A stretch of 64,000 nt of DNA from Mucilaginibacter oryzae (GCF_003148845.1 NZ_QGHA01000016.1:22794-86793), one strand, 5' to 3'; numbered from the stretch's first letter, positions 1 to 8,662 are shown. Numbers and translations: made by a program. The notes: a model not told the origin generated them from the letters alone.

Positions 1-92
1 AAAGCGGGGGAAGCGGGGATAAAAAGCGGAAGCCCAACCGCCGCTGGGGTAAAAAGAAACCCAGGCAACAGAATACGGGAAATCAGGGTTAA
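1..92 (+). CDS. C-terminal tail of an upstream gene (partial, basic, low complexity)
   Basis: A frame entering from the left edge (codons start at base 3) runs to a TAA at 90-92. It gives about 29 residues rich in Gly, Lys, Arg, Asn and Gln, including KKRKPNRRWGKKKPRQQN. Such tails are common on Bacteroidota DEAD-box RNA helicases and other RNA-binding proteins, but too little is present to name the protein. The alternative frame starting at base 1 stays open to about 144 but looks less protein-like. Confidence 0.4.
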   Translation, partial: SGGSGDKKRKPNRRWGKKKPRQQNTGNQG

Positions 93-126
93 AAACCAAT
101 CCCTTAATTTAAATTTGTTTCAGGCG

Positions 127-190
127 AATTACACGGATTATTGAGTTTGTTGGCAAACCTTGCCAGGGAGGATAAATGATCCGCGTAATT
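127..190. repeat. Intergenic inverted repeat (AATTACACGGATTATT)
   Basis: AATTACACGGATTATT at 127-142 is matched by AATGATCCGCGTAATT at 175-190, which reads AATTACGCGGATCATT in reverse: 14 of 16 positions. A small inner hairpin, GGCAA-acc-TTGCC, lies at 152-164. It resembles the other word-type intergenic elements in this window. It may act as the terminator or processing site of the upstream gene, but it has no clean T tract. Confidence 0.55.
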
Positions 191-219
191 TGTTCTGACG
201 ATAAGTAATCAGCATTCAA

Positions 220-251
220 AGTAAAACGTTTTACTAATTTTAATATCTTAG
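220..251 (+). promoter_or_regulatory. Candidate promoter with a LacI-type operator for the GH43 gene
   Basis: AGTAAAACGTTTTACT at 220-235 is a perfect 16-base palindrome with a central CG, the shape of LacI/GalR-family operators. A near-consensus Bacteroidota -7 box, TATCTTAG (one mismatch to TAnnTTTG), follows at 244-251, and the GH43 start is at 271. The operator would sit between the -33 and -7 elements, where a bound repressor blocks initiation. The regulator itself is not in the window. Confidence 0.5.
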
Positions 252-270
252 GGCTCAAATCTATCTGTAA

Positions 271-1266
271 ATGCATATCCTCAAAAAACTCACTTTCCTG
301 TTAGGCGCCGGTTTAACATTGTTACCGTTTGCCAATAAAGCATTGGCACAGGAGAAAAAAACATCAGGCAACCCCATTTTTGAAGGCTGGTATGCCGACC
401 CGGAAGCCAAAATATTCAACAAACAATATTGGGTATACCCCACGTACTCGGCCAAATATAACGAACAGGTGTTTATGGATGCCTTTTCATCGCCCGACCT
501 GGTGCATTGGACAAAGCACCCGCGCATTATTGATACCGCTGCCGTTAAATGGGCCAAACGGGCCATGTGGGCCCCGGCCGTAACTGAAAAAGATGGCAAA
601 TATTACATTTTTTTCGGCGCGAATGATATTCAGAACAATAACGAGGTTGGCGGCATAGGCGTTGCGGTTGGCGATAAACCGGAAGGGCCTTTTAAAGATT
701 TATTAGGTAAACCATTGATAGGGCAGATCATTAACAAAGCGCAGCCAATTGATCAGTTTGTTTTTAAAGATGATGATGGCCGGTATTACCTGATTTACGG
801 CGGCTGGGGCCAGTGTAACATTGTAAAACTTAAAAGCGATTTTACCGGGGTTGAGCCTTTTGATAACGGCGAAACCTATAAACTGATTACGCCGAAAGAT
901 TACGTGGAAGGCCCGGTGATGTTTAAACGCAAGGGCAAATATTATTTTATGTGGAGCGAGGGCGGCTGGACCGGTCCGGATTACCGCGTGGCTTATGCCA
1001 TCGGCAATTCGCCTTTTGGGCCGTTTAACCGTATTGGCACTATCCTGAAGCAGGATGCCAACATTGCTACCGGCGCGGGCCACCATTCAATGATCCAGGT
1101 GCCGGGTAAGGATGAGTGGTATATTGTTTATCACCGCCGCCCGCTTACCGAAACCGACGGTAACCACAGGGTTACCTGTATCGATAAGATCTACTTTGAT
1201 AAGAACGGGAAAATCCTGCCGGTGAAGATAACCAATGAGGGCGTAGCTGCGAGGAAAATCAAGTAA
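271..1266 (+). CDS. Secreted glycoside hydrolase, family 43 type
   Basis: This 331-residue protein has a Sec signal peptide (about residues 1-26, ending ALAQ) followed by one five-bladed beta-propeller. The GH43 signature carboxylates are visible: Asp43 in GWYADPE (general base), Asp161 in PIDQFVF (pKa modulator) and Glu213 in DYVEGPVMF (general acid). GH43 enzymes are mostly arabinofuranosidases, xylosidases or arabinanases acting on plant hemicellulose or pectin side chains. The substrate cannot be read from the sequence. There is no carbohydrate-binding module and no neighbouring SusC/SusD. A LacI-type palindrome just upstream suggests induction by a sugar. Confidence 0.85.
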   Translation: MHILKKLTFLLGAGLTLLPFANKALAQEKKTSGNPIFEGWYADPEAKIFNKQYWVYPTYSAKYNEQVFMDAFSSPDLVHWTKHPRIIDTAAVKWAKRAMWAPAVTEKDGKYYIFFGANDIQNNNEVGGIGVAVGDKPEGPFKDLLGKPLIGQIINKAQPIDQFVFKDDDGRYYLIYGGWGQCNIVKLKSDFTGVEPFDNGETYKLITPKDYVEGPVMFKRKGKYYFMWSEGGWTGPDYRVAYAIGNSPFGPFNRIGTILKQDANIATGAGHHSMIQVPGKDEWYIVYHRRPLTETDGNHRVTCIDKIYFDKNGKILPVKITNEGVAARKIK

Positions 1267-1292
1267 GCCTCCTTTTATACATTATCGTCATT

Positions 1293-1362
1293 ATAAGGAA
1301 CGAAGCAATCGCATGGAAGCAGGCCCCCGCCCTGTATAGTTCGCGATTGCTTCTTTCCTTAT
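1293..1362. repeat. Hairpin repeat of the GGAACGAAGCAATC type
   Basis: ATAAGGAACGAAGCAATCGC at 1293-1312 pairs with GCGATTGCTTCTTTCCTTAT at 1343-1362 with a single mismatch, around a 30-base loop. With the preceding GTCATT it matches the dispersed intergenic repeat GTCATTGCGAGGAACGAAGC that I recognise from many bacterial genomes. A T-rich stretch follows at 1370-1377, so it may also terminate the GH43 transcript. Confidence 0.7.
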
Positions 1363-1470
1363 CATGGTGTTTTTTTATTACCTCTCATCTTTTCCCCCTA
1401 AAAGGGTGACGATAATTTACCCTGATATTTAGTATCTTAATCCGTTTAATTGACTGACATATCCTTTATC

Positions 1471-3087
1471 ATGATGACAACCCGATCTTTCTGCAGGGCC
1501 CTGGTAGCAGTACTTGCCTTTTGTGGTAGCAGCAGTTTCGCGCAAACAGCCCAAAACCTGCCCACCGATTATTTAAGTAAAGAGTTTCATGCCGGGAGGC
1601 GGCAGGCGCTTCGCGATCTGATGCCGCCTAATTCGGTAGCGGTACTTTTTTCGTTTCCCGAGCAGGTTTTTGCCAACGATGTAAACTATGTTTACCATCC
1701 CAACCCGGATCTGTATTATTTTTCGGGCTATAAGGAACCCAACAGCGTGCTTTTGATATTTAAAGATCTGCAGGCCGACGGCGACAGCAGCTATAACGAA
1801 GTGCTATTTGTGCGCCACCGCGATGCTGCACGGGAGCAGTGGACCGGGCGCCGTTTGGGTGTGGAAGGCGCCAAAACGCAATTGGGCTTTAAACGGGTTT
1901 ACAACAGTGAAGACTTTGCCAGTTTTGCCATCGATTTTAAAAAGTTTGCCAATGTTTACTACGATAACCTGCCCGAAGATGTTACCGGCGACGGAACTGC
2001 CGGAGAACTTAAAAAGCTGGTGGCCGCTTTTAAAGCCAAAGCCGGTATACCGGATGTTGACCGGCAGACCATGAGCGATATGATGATTATCGCTAACCGT
2101 ACTACGCCTCAAAACCTGCCCCGAATGGTTACTTTTTTCAAAAGCCGGTATAGTGATTTAAGCAAGGCGAGCCCGCTGGTGCAGCAGTTATTAGCTAAAC
2201 CCGATTCTGTTACCCTTGCGGCTGTTAAAGGCAAAATTGGCAATACTTTAGGCGGCACCATGGGCTTTAACAACTTTACCTCGAAGTTGCGCGGCGTAAA
2301 AACCCCCGAAGAAATAGCGGTACTGAAAAAAGCCATCGAAATATCGAGCTTGGCCCACCTCGAAGTGATGAAAGCGATCAAGCCATCCATGAGCGAGCGT
2401 GAGGTAGAAGGCATCATGCTGTACGTACACAAACGTTACGGCGCCGAAGATGAAGGTTATCCGCCAATTGTTGGCGTGGGTGCCAATGGCTGTATCCTGC
2501 ACTATGAAGAAAACTCGGCCACTGAATTGGATAATCAGCTGTTACTGATGGATGTGGGCGCCGAATATCACGGCTACTCTGCCGATGTTACCCGTACTGT
2601 ACCTGCCAACGGCAAATTCAGCGAAGAGCAAAAGGCTATCTATCAATTGGTATATGATGCACAGGAAGAGGTTTTTAAACTGTGTAAAGCCGGTGTACCA
2701 TATGTCGGGCTTGAGCAAAAAACAGCGGAGGTGCTTTCGGCCGGCCTGATTAAGTTAGGCATTATTAAAGATGCATCAGAATTGCGCAAATACTACCCGC
2801 ACGGCGTTTCGCACCATTTAGGGCTCAATGTGCATGATAAGGGCGGTCGTGGTAACCTGGAAGAAAACATGGTAATCACCGTTGAGCCCGGCATTTATAT
2901 TCCGGCAGGTAGCCCATGCGATAAAAAATGGTGGAATATTGGCGTACGTATTGAAGATGATGTACAAATAGGTAAGGATGGGCCAACAATCTTATCGGCA
3001 GACGCGCCGCGCAAATGGCAGGATGTGGAGAAAGCTGCTACCGAAAAAAGTATTTTTGAAGCGGCTAAATTCCCCGCTTTGAAGTAA
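1471..3087 (+). CDS. pepP: Secreted Xaa-Pro aminopeptidase (aminopeptidase P, M24B)
   Basis: Aminopeptidase P removes an N-terminal residue that precedes proline. A signal peptide (ending SSFAQ) is followed by the AMP_N domain and the pita-bread M24 domain. Counting from the ATG at 1471 (538 residues), the two-metal ligands are present: Asp361 (LLLMDVGAEY), Asp372 (SADVTRT), His448 (SHHLGLNVHD), Glu472 (TVEPGIYI) and Glu495 (RIEDDVQI). An upstream in-frame TTG at 1450 would put a polar stretch before the signal peptide, so I prefer 1471. Likely periplasmic peptide turnover. Monocistronic. Confidence 0.9.
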   Translation: MMTTRSFCRALVAVLAFCGSSSFAQTAQNLPTDYLSKEFHAGRRQALRDLMPPNSVAVLFSFPEQVFANDVNYVYHPNPDLYYFSGYKEPNSVLLIFKDLQADGDSSYNEVLFVRHRDAAREQWTGRRLGVEGAKTQLGFKRVYNSEDFASFAIDFKKFANVYYDNLPEDVTGDGTAGELKKLVAAFKAKAGIPDVDRQTMSDMMIIANRTTPQNLPRMVTFFKSRYSDLSKASPLVQQLLAKPDSVTLAAVKGKIGNTLGGTMGFNNFTSKLRGVKTPEEIAVLKKAIEISSLAHLEVMKAIKPSMSEREVEGIMLYVHKRYGAEDEGYPPIVGVGANGCILHYEENSATELDNQLLLMDVGAEYHGYSADVTRTVPANGKFSEEQKAIYQLVYDAQEEVFKLCKAGVPYVGLEQKTAEVLSAGLIKLGIIKDASELRKYYPHGVSHHLGLNVHDKGGRGNLEENMVITVEPGIYIPAGSPCDKKWWNIGVRIEDDVQIGKDGPTILSADAPRKWQDVEKAATEKSIFEAAKFPALK

Positions 3088-3181
3088 GGCCTGAAAACCG
3101 GCTCTTCAGCAGTTTATTGCAACCGGGCTACCAGGTAGCAAAGCAGGGAAAGCCATGCGAAAGATAGCGCACTTAAATGCG

Positions 3182-4300
3182 TTACAATTCCAGCTCCAAC
3201 TGGTCGCCCGGTCCCGGTTCTCTATCCACTTGTTGTTTAGCGGCTACCTCGCCGAAATTGGAAAGGGAAATACCCAGCAACCGTACTTTAACATCATCCA
3301 CTCCGGTAGCCGCCATTAATTGTTTGGCGGTATTGCTGATGGTTTCCAGATCATTTATAGGCGAAGGGAACGATTGGTTACGGGTGATCTGCTTAAAATC
3401 GTGGTATTTTACTTTGAGGGTAACTGTTCGTCCTTTCAACTCATATTTCAGCAGGCGGTTATGTACGGTTAGCGCTATTTTATCCAGCTCCGCTTCCATC
3501 TCCTCAAGCGTGGTAAGATCGTAAGCAAAAGTATCCTCGGCCCCCATGGATTTGGTTTCGCGGTGGGGCTGTACTTCGCGGTTATCAATGCCGCGTACTA
3601 TCTGGTAGTAAAACCGGCCTGCCTTACCAAAATGCTTTACCAGTTCGGCTTCTTGCAGCCGCTTCAGGTCGGCACCGGTGTGCAGGCCCATCTGCTTCAT
3701 TTTTTGAGCGGTTACCTTGCCAACGCCAAAAAATTTATCCACGGGCAGTTGCTCCATAAAAGATTCGATACTTGACGGGCCGATGAATTTTAAGCCGTCG
3801 GGCTTATTGATATCAGAAGCGATTTTAGCAACAAATTTATTGATAGATACTCCGGCTGAGGCGGTGAGTTGCAACTCATCTTTAATAGCCTGCTTAATAA
3901 GCCTGGCGATCTCGATAGCGGAGCCTACACCCTGTTTGTCGTGCGTTACATCAAGGTAAGCTTCATCAAGCGAAAGCGGTTCGATCAGATCAGTATAGCG
4001 GCTGAAAATTTCGCGGATATGCTGCGACACTTCCCGGTAAACATTAAACCGTGGCCTTACAAATAAAGCATGGGGGCACAGCTGCAAGGCCTTTTTAGAT
4101 GACATGGCCGAGCGGATCCCAAACTTCCGGGCTTCATAGCTGGCGGTTGCCACTACGCCCCCGCGCCCCTCGGGCAAGCCGCCAACTACGATGGGTTTAC
4201 CACGGTACTCCGGAAAATCACGTTGCTCAACCGACGCGTAAAAAGCGTCCATATCAATATGGATAATTTTACGGTGGTTTACGGATTGTTGGTCGGCCAT
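3182..4300 (-). CDS. dinB: DNA polymerase IV (Y-family translesion polymerase)
   Basis: This 372-residue protein has full family length. The palm carboxylates are clear: Asp16 in HIDMDAFYASVE, and Asp112-Glu113 in SLDEAYLDVT. The helix-hairpin-helix thumb lies around residues 180-225 (KFFGVGKVTAQKM), then the little-finger domain. The extreme C-terminus QLELEL fits the beta-clamp binding motif. Pol IV bypasses damaged template bases at the cost of fidelity. It converges on the aminopeptidase gene. A TATATTTG box ten bases before its ATG suggests a very short leader. No LexA-like operator was noticed. Confidence 0.95.
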   Translation of the reverse strand: MADQQSVNHRKIIHIDMDAFYASVEQRDFPEYRGKPIVVGGLPEGRGGVVATASYEARKFGIRSAMSSKKALQLCPHALFVRPRFNVYREVSQHIREIFSRYTDLIEPLSLDEAYLDVTHDKQGVGSAIEIARLIKQAIKDELQLTASAGVSINKFVAKIASDINKPDGLKFIGPSSIESFMEQLPVDKFFGVGKVTAQKMKQMGLHTGADLKRLQEAELVKHFGKAGRFYYQIVRGIDNREVQPHRETKSMGAEDTFAYDLTTLEEMEAELDKIALTVHNRLLKYELKGRTVTLKVKYHDFKQITRNQSFPSPINDLETISNTAKQLMAATGVDDVKVRLLGISLSNFGEVAAKQQVDREPGPGDQLELEL

Positions 4301-4310
4301 TGGATAATGG

Positions 4311-4318
4311 CAAATATA
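4311..4318 (-). promoter_or_regulatory. -7 box of dinB
   Basis: On the minus strand the bases read TATATTTG, a full match to the Bacteroidota -7 consensus TAnnTTTG. It ends ten bases before the dinB ATG, so the untranslated leader would be only about six bases. No convincing -33 element was seen. Confidence 0.5.
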
Positions 4319-4412
4319 GGCCAGTTAAAGTATAAAAGAGGCAAGACTACAAGAGCCATGAAGCAAGACTTGAAAAAGGATACCTGTTTGTAGAAGATGG
4401 AAGCGGACAGTT

Positions 4413-4485
4413 TTTGCCTCGTAGAGGCTATCCTCTTCAGGACATTTATAAGCATGGTTTATAGGGGTAGTCTCTACGAGGCAAA
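4413..4485. repeat. Inverted repeat (TTTGCCTCGTAGAG) in the dinB/DUF922 gap
   Basis: The gap 4319-4618 holds no gene. Its one clear structure is an imperfect inverted repeat: TTTGCCTCGTAGAGGCTATCC at 4413-4433 against the reverse complement of 4464-4485 (TTTGCCTCGTAGAGACTACC). There are two mismatches and a loop of about 30 bases. It has no adjacent open frame, and its copy number elsewhere cannot be judged from this window. Confidence 0.55.
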
Positions 4486-4618
4486 GGGTTTTTATCTTTA
4501 TACTACAAACGGGTTGCGCCTAACGGCGCATTGGAAAATTTGCATATAGCAGCTTAAGTTAACGGCTATGGCGAGGACTCTTGCGATAGCAGACGGTTCT
4601 TAAATATAAATAACTTAT

Positions 4619-5179
4619 TTACCCCTCATCATCCTCAGGCAAAAACTTCAGCTTTTTTTGAAAATACAGGTCCCAGCTATGCTGCTGAACACGGTCTGCC
4701 ATGTGGGCGGTATCCTCGTCATAATCGATATTCAGCTGTTTATATTTGGCATCTATGCGGTTAAAAACAGCCATGGCCTCGTAGTTGTAATTGCTGCTGA
4801 AGCGCATCCGGCTTACTGTACGCAACAACTCCTGTTGTTCCAGAAAGGCGATGGTATAATGACCCTGCTCATGTTTCAAGATCTCGGCCATTTGTTGTGC
4901 CGTACTTACCCTGCTCCTGTCAAGCCATGATTTATTATTATTGAGGATGAGCCTGATGTTAAAGTTGAGCCTGTAACCGCCGTTTTCACGCCGGGCCTGG
5001 TAACGGTAATCGATAGTGCAATTGGTATAAGCAACAACGCCACCGGCATTAGCCCGCGGCGTTCCCCAAAAATCATTGGCGGTAAGCTGATGAAATGATG
5101 TTTGTGCCGAAGCTGCCGTTATCAGCGTTAATAAACACAAGGCCGCAAAGCCCATCGTTTTCACAATATTATTTTTCAT
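4619..5179 (-). CDS. Secreted DUF922-family putative zinc protease
   Basis: A 186-residue protein with a signal peptide (residues 1-25, ITAASAQ). The mature part is dominated by a region matching the DUF922 family, including LKHEQGHYTIA, whose His103-Glu104-x-x-His107 is a HExxH zinc-binding motif. The family is predicted to be a small metallopeptidase of unknown substrate. An acidic tail (PEDDEG) ends it. It lies 26 bases downstream of the SPFH gene on the same strand, so the two may be co-transcribed. Confidence 0.7.
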   Translation of the reverse strand: MKNNIVKTMGFAALCLLTLITAASAQTSFHQLTANDFWGTPRANAGGVVAYTNCTIDYRYQARRENGGYRLNFNIRLILNNNKSWLDRSRVSTAQQMAEILKHEQGHYTIAFLEQQELLRTVSRMRFSSNYNYEAMAVFNRIDAKYKQLNIDYDEDTAHMADRVQQHSWDLYFQKKLKFLPEDDEG

Positions 5180-5205
5180 TTAAAAAAAATGGCGGTTTCA
5201 AACTT

Positions 5206-6153
5206 TTACTTTTTGACATTGTCAGTATGTAAAAGGTTTAAAGCCATCATTTCCTTTAACGTATGCTGCATCTGATCGGTTGAGCCATCAAGGAAAATAA
5301 CATTGCCCTTTGAGTTTTCCGAAAAATGTTTGATGGATTCTGTCCACATGGTAAACAAAATCACCGAGGTATCCATATTGGCTTCAGCCATTTCTTTGGC
5401 GGCAACAGTCATACCGCGGGCAACCTCTTCACGGAATAAGGCGATGCCCTGCCCGCGTAGCTGGGCGGCTTCGCGCTCGGCCTGCGCCGAAATTTTGATA
5501 GCGTTACCCTCGGCCTCGGCGGCTTTGGTTTTGGTGATCAGCAGGGCCTGGCCTTCGTTTTCGGCGGCAGCTTTCAGGTTGTTGGAGGCTACTACCTGGC
5601 TCATCGATTTCATGATCACGTCATCAAAGGTAATATCGTTCAGTTGCAAATCCTGCAGGTGATAACCCCAGGTTTCCAGGATCTGGTCCAGTTGTTCTTT
5701 TACGTGCTCAACAATATCCCGGCGCAAAATCAACACCTCGCTCTGGCGTTTTGTGGCCACAAAGGCACGTATCGACCCTTCAACCGTACGGATGAGGGCC
5801 TGCATCAGGTTGCGCTCATCAACAAACTTAAAGGCTACGTTTTTAATGGTTTCTTCCTGCTGATCAAGCACCGAGTAAAGCAACATGGCCTTGAAGTAAA
5901 CGTTGGCCTGATCATAAGTAACGGCCTGGAACTCCAGCTCAACAGACCGGTTCTGGATGGAAATTTTGGAGTAAATACTTTCAATAAAAGGGATCTTGAA
6001 ATTAAGCCCCGGTGTAAGAATGCGGCGGTACTTGCCAAATACGGTAATAACTACTATTGTGCCCTGTTTTACAGACACAAACGAGGTGAAAATAGTTATC
6101 AGGATCACTACAAAAATGAGTAATCCAACAAATGATCCTAATGATTCGGGCAT
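5206..6153 (-). CDS. SPFH/band 7 membrane protein (stomatin/prohibitin-like)
   Basis: This 315-residue protein has one N-terminal membrane segment (residues about 7-27), then the SPFH domain (residues about 28-200), then an Ala/Glu-rich coiled coil (about 195-255) typical of flotillin and stomatin relatives. These proteins form large ring or cage oligomers on membranes and often regulate FtsH-type proteases or membrane domains. The partner here is unknown. No NfeD-like gene adjoins it, which would be the usual partner for one subgroup. Confidence 0.85.
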   Translation of the reverse strand: MPESLGSFVGLLIFVVILITIFTSFVSVKQGTIVVITVFGKYRRILTPGLNFKIPFIESIYSKISIQNRSVELEFQAVTYDQANVYFKAMLLYSVLDQQEETIKNVAFKFVDERNLMQALIRTVEGSIRAFVATKRQSEVLILRRDIVEHVKEQLDQILETWGYHLQDLQLNDITFDDVIMKSMSQVVASNNLKAAAENEGQALLITKTKAAEAEGNAIKISAQAEREAAQLRGQGIALFREEVARGMTVAAKEMAEANMDTSVILFTMWTESIKHFSENSKGNVIFLDGSTDQMQHTLKEMMALNLLHTDNVKK

Positions 6154-6245
6154 GGTTTAGCTTATTAGTTTAAAATAAAAGTAACACTAATTATTGGTGT
6201 GTTATTTGTTTTTGTAAAAATGCTTACAAAAACAAGCGTATTACC

Positions 6246-6434
6246 ATGAACTTGAAACGTACATTCGGAACAATATTAAGCGTACTCGGTATTATTGGCC
6301 TCATTTACACAGGTATCGCCATTATTAACCACAGCGCACAGTTAACCACCATGGTGGTGATCGGTATTATTTCGCTCATCTTCTTTTCCACCGGGATTAG
6401 TTTGGTGAGGAACACTAAAGATGAAGCGGCTTAA
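6246..6434 (+). CDS. Small two-helix membrane protein, unknown function
   Basis: A 62-residue protein with two hydrophobic helices (about residues 9-29 and 34-53) joined by a short loop and a charged tail NTKDEAA. I recognise no family function. It is divergent from the SPFH gene, 92 bases away, and its stop overlaps by four bases the stop of the convergent CapA-like gene. Confidence 0.65.
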   Translation: MNLKRTFGTILSVLGIIGLIYTGIAIINHSAQLTTMVVIGIISLIFFSTGISLVRNTKDEAA

Positions 6435-7561
6435 ATAGCCGGAGCAGGGCTCACTTCCCCGGTATCGGAAACAACCAGTCCGGCATCGGGGAAATCGGCC
6501 TCCGTTAATTGTTTGATCCGAACAGCGGCCCGGTTAAGCGTATCTAAGCCCAAACCTTTGCTATGGTCCTGCCTTAAGGATATGATGCGGGCGTTCAAAA
6601 ACTCGCCTTTTTTATTTAAGTGTACTTTGAGTAAAGGGGCTAACCCGCAAACCCCAGCAACGCTCACACTTTTATAGGTGCAAAAATTACCCAGGCTATA
6701 AGCTATCAGCCTGTTTTTATAAACTTCCATCGCGCGGCATACATGCGGTCCGTTCCCAAAAATAACATCAGCACCGGCGTCAACAGCGTTATGGGCAAAG
6801 GCATTCACATCGCCGCGTTTTTCGCTGATGAACGATTCCATCGCAAAAGGCACATGCTCATAAGCCGCCCCTTCGCCGCCGCCGTGAAAGGATACGATCA
6901 GTATATCGCAGCGTTTTTTCAGCTCGCTTATAATTTTAGCAGCATCGGGTAAATTAAATATAGACAGCGTATTGGCGTTAGGCGCGAAAGCACAAAACCC
7001 GTACTTAACGCCGTTTCGCTCAAACACGGTGCCCGGATGGCTCTGCAATCCACCATAAGCAATACCGATGCTATCTAAAACGCGCATGGTACTCGTACGG
7101 CCAGTATCGCCAAAGTCGCCTACATGATTATTAGCCAGGCTCAGCACATCAAAACCGGCATCTTTAAAAACACCGGCATATGCTACAGGCATCCTGAACA
7201 GGTAGGCTTTGCTTTTTTGATGCAGCTTATAGTGAGCCGGGCTTCCGCCGTCAAGCAGGCTGCCCTCCAGGTTACCAAAGGTTACGCTTGCATTGCGTAG
7301 TTCATGGGCTATTGCCTTAAAACTGTTTTTTGCGCTATCGGCGGGTAATGTATAATTATTGGGGTACGACGTTCCGAGCATCATATCGCCAACGGCGGCT
7401 ATGGTTATGGTATCGGATTGGGGAGCAACCGGGGCTGCCGCCGTTGCTTTTTCGGGTTTAGGTTTTGGCGCAGGGCCCGGGGCTGTAGTTTTACGGGGTG
7501 GTTGATTACACGCCAGTAAAAACAGCGCCGTACAGGCGGCTGCTAATAAATAAGGTTTCAT
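6431..7561 (-). CDS. CapA-family lipoprotein (poly-gamma-glutamate synthesis-like metallophosphatase fold)
   Basis: The domain resembles PGA_cap/CapA: VGDMMLG, FGNLEGSL, LANNHVGDFG and FGNGPHV match the family's metal-site motifs. From the ATG at 7561 the protein has 376 residues and starts with a lipoprotein signal (lipobox LLAC, Cys18), then a Pro/Lys/Ala linker to about residue 45. An in-frame ATG at 7582 lies inside the terminator stem of the preceding gene and is rejected. CapA homologues in species without a poly-glutamate capsule are of uncertain function. None of the other capsule genes are nearby. Confidence 0.8.
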   Translation of the reverse strand: MKPYLLAAACTALFLLACNQPPRKTTAPGPAPKPKPEKATAAAPVAPQSDTITIAAVGDMMLGTSYPNNYTLPADSAKNSFKAIAHELRNASVTFGNLEGSLLDGGSPAHYKLHQKSKAYLFRMPVAYAGVFKDAGFDVLSLANNHVGDFGDTGRTSTMRVLDSIGIAYGGLQSHPGTVFERNGVKYGFCAFAPNANTLSIFNLPDAAKIISELKKRCDILIVSFHGGGEGAAYEHVPFAMESFISEKRGDVNAFAHNAVDAGADVIFGNGPHVCRAMEVYKNRLIAYSLGNFCTYKSVSVAGVCGLAPLLKVHLNKKGEFLNARIISLRQDHSKGLGLDTLNRAAVRIKQLTEADFPDAGLVVSDTGEVSPAPAI

Positions 7562-7563
7562 TG

Positions 7564-7599
7564 CAAAAAAAAGTCCCTTCATTAATTAATGAAGGGACT
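7564..7599 (-). terminator. Intrinsic terminator of the NlpC/P60 gene
   Basis: Bases 7572-7599 are a perfect palindrome (AGTCCCTTCATTAA and its mirror), which can form a stem of up to about 13 base pairs. On the minus strand it is followed by a run of eight T. It lies just after the stop of the NlpC/P60 gene and just before the CapA-like ATG. Confidence 0.85.
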
Positions 7600-7625
7600 A
7601 AATTATATAATTATTTTAAAATCGT

Positions 7626-8231
7626 TTAGTTTTTACTTTCGTCAACGTCATCGCCCATGTCGTTATTACCGGTGGATGCCGAGCCTTTAAACTCATTTTT
7701 AAAAGAGGCTAATAACCGGCCACCTTTGTAAAAGTAACGGCTGTAATAGGCGTCATCCAAACTGCTGATGGCTACTCCCCTTGACGAGGCGTGGGCAAAT
7801 TTGTTGTTGCCCAGGTAAATGCCTACATGCGAAATACTGCGGCTGTGAATTTTAAAAAACACCAGGTCACCTTCTTTCAACTCATCTTTAGCAACCGGGT
7901 TAACCATGCTAAAAATATCGCGGGAGTTGCGTTTAATATCAAGGTTAAAAACTTCGCTGTACAATTCCTTAGTGAAGGCAGAACAATCAATGCCTCTTCT
8001 TGAGCTTCCGCCAAAATGGTAAGGGGTACCAATCCAATCGTAAACAAAGTGAAAAAGTTTCATGTTTGAGGTGGCCGACAAAGCAACTCCCATAATTTGG
8101 GAAAAATATGCTTTGCCTAAACTTTCCTGGTCGTCTTTGCTGTCATCACTGGTGCTTGCTGCACTTTTGGTTTGAGCTTGTGAGGCTACGACACTGAAAA
8201 AGAGGGCAATAGCGAGGGCAAATTTCTTCAT
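7626..8231 (-). CDS. Secreted NlpC/P60 cell-wall hydrolase (C40 peptidase)
   Basis: A 201-residue protein with a signal peptide (ending SQAQ), a Ser/Asp-rich spacer, then an NlpC/P60 domain from about residue 60 to 175. Catalytic Cys83 lies in SRRGIDCSAF, His135 in SISHVGIYLG and His147 in KFAHASSRG. Family members cleave D-gamma-glutamyl-diaminopimelate bonds in peptidoglycan. The C-terminus is polar and acidic. It is transcribed alone, from a TAGTTTTG box about 75 bases upstream to the terminator at 7564-7599. Confidence 0.9.
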   Translation of the reverse strand: MKKFALAIALFFSVVASQAQTKSAASTSDDSKDDQESLGKAYFSQIMGVALSATSNMKLFHFVYDWIGTPYHFGGSSRRGIDCSAFTKELYSEVFNLDIKRNSRDIFSMVNPVAKDELKEGDLVFFKIHSRSISHVGIYLGNNKFAHASSRGVAISSLDDAYYSRYFYKGGRLLASFKNEFKGSASTGNNDMGDDVDESKN

Positions 8232-8304
8232 TTAATCAGTTTGTTTGTTGAGTTAGGGACAACAAATTGTTCATTAAAAAAGACACTGTGTCTATCGTTC
8301 CCTA

Positions 8305-8312
8305 CAAAACTA
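8305..8312 (-). promoter_or_regulatory. -7 box of the NlpC/P60 gene
   Basis: The minus strand reads TAGTTTTG, matching TAnnTTTG, 74 bases before the ATG. The rest of 8313-8660 is AT-rich with no credible gene. A 61-codon frame at 8241-8426 there has biased, non-protein-like composition. Confidence 0.45.
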
Positions 8313-8662
8313 TCTATTATTTATTTATTTGCAAATAATTGGTGCTTTTTTTTCAAAAAAGATAAAAAAGAGCCGCTTATTGCACATGTATTAAGAAAAC
8401 GCGCTTTTTTACGCGTTGATATGTAATTTAGTTGTAATTATTTCGGGCATATTTTTCCTTGACCGATGAGGATAATCTCCATTAAACTTAACCAAACAAT
8501 AATTTATTGCTTTGCTGTGAATATTTTTTACATTTTATTCGGTATGGCTTGAGCATGCCAAACTTATATTGGGGTAATTGGGCGCTCAGTAACAAAGGTT
8601 TGCGCACCAAATAAAATTTTGCAACAAATTGCCTGATGTTTCGATATTTTGCAGGATATAAT

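Noticed and set aside
8241..8426. 61-codon open frame in the NlpC-pdhA gap
   Set aside because: Its composition is biased (Phe/Lys runs from A/T homopolymers), it overlaps the NlpC promoter box, and no family resemblance is seen.
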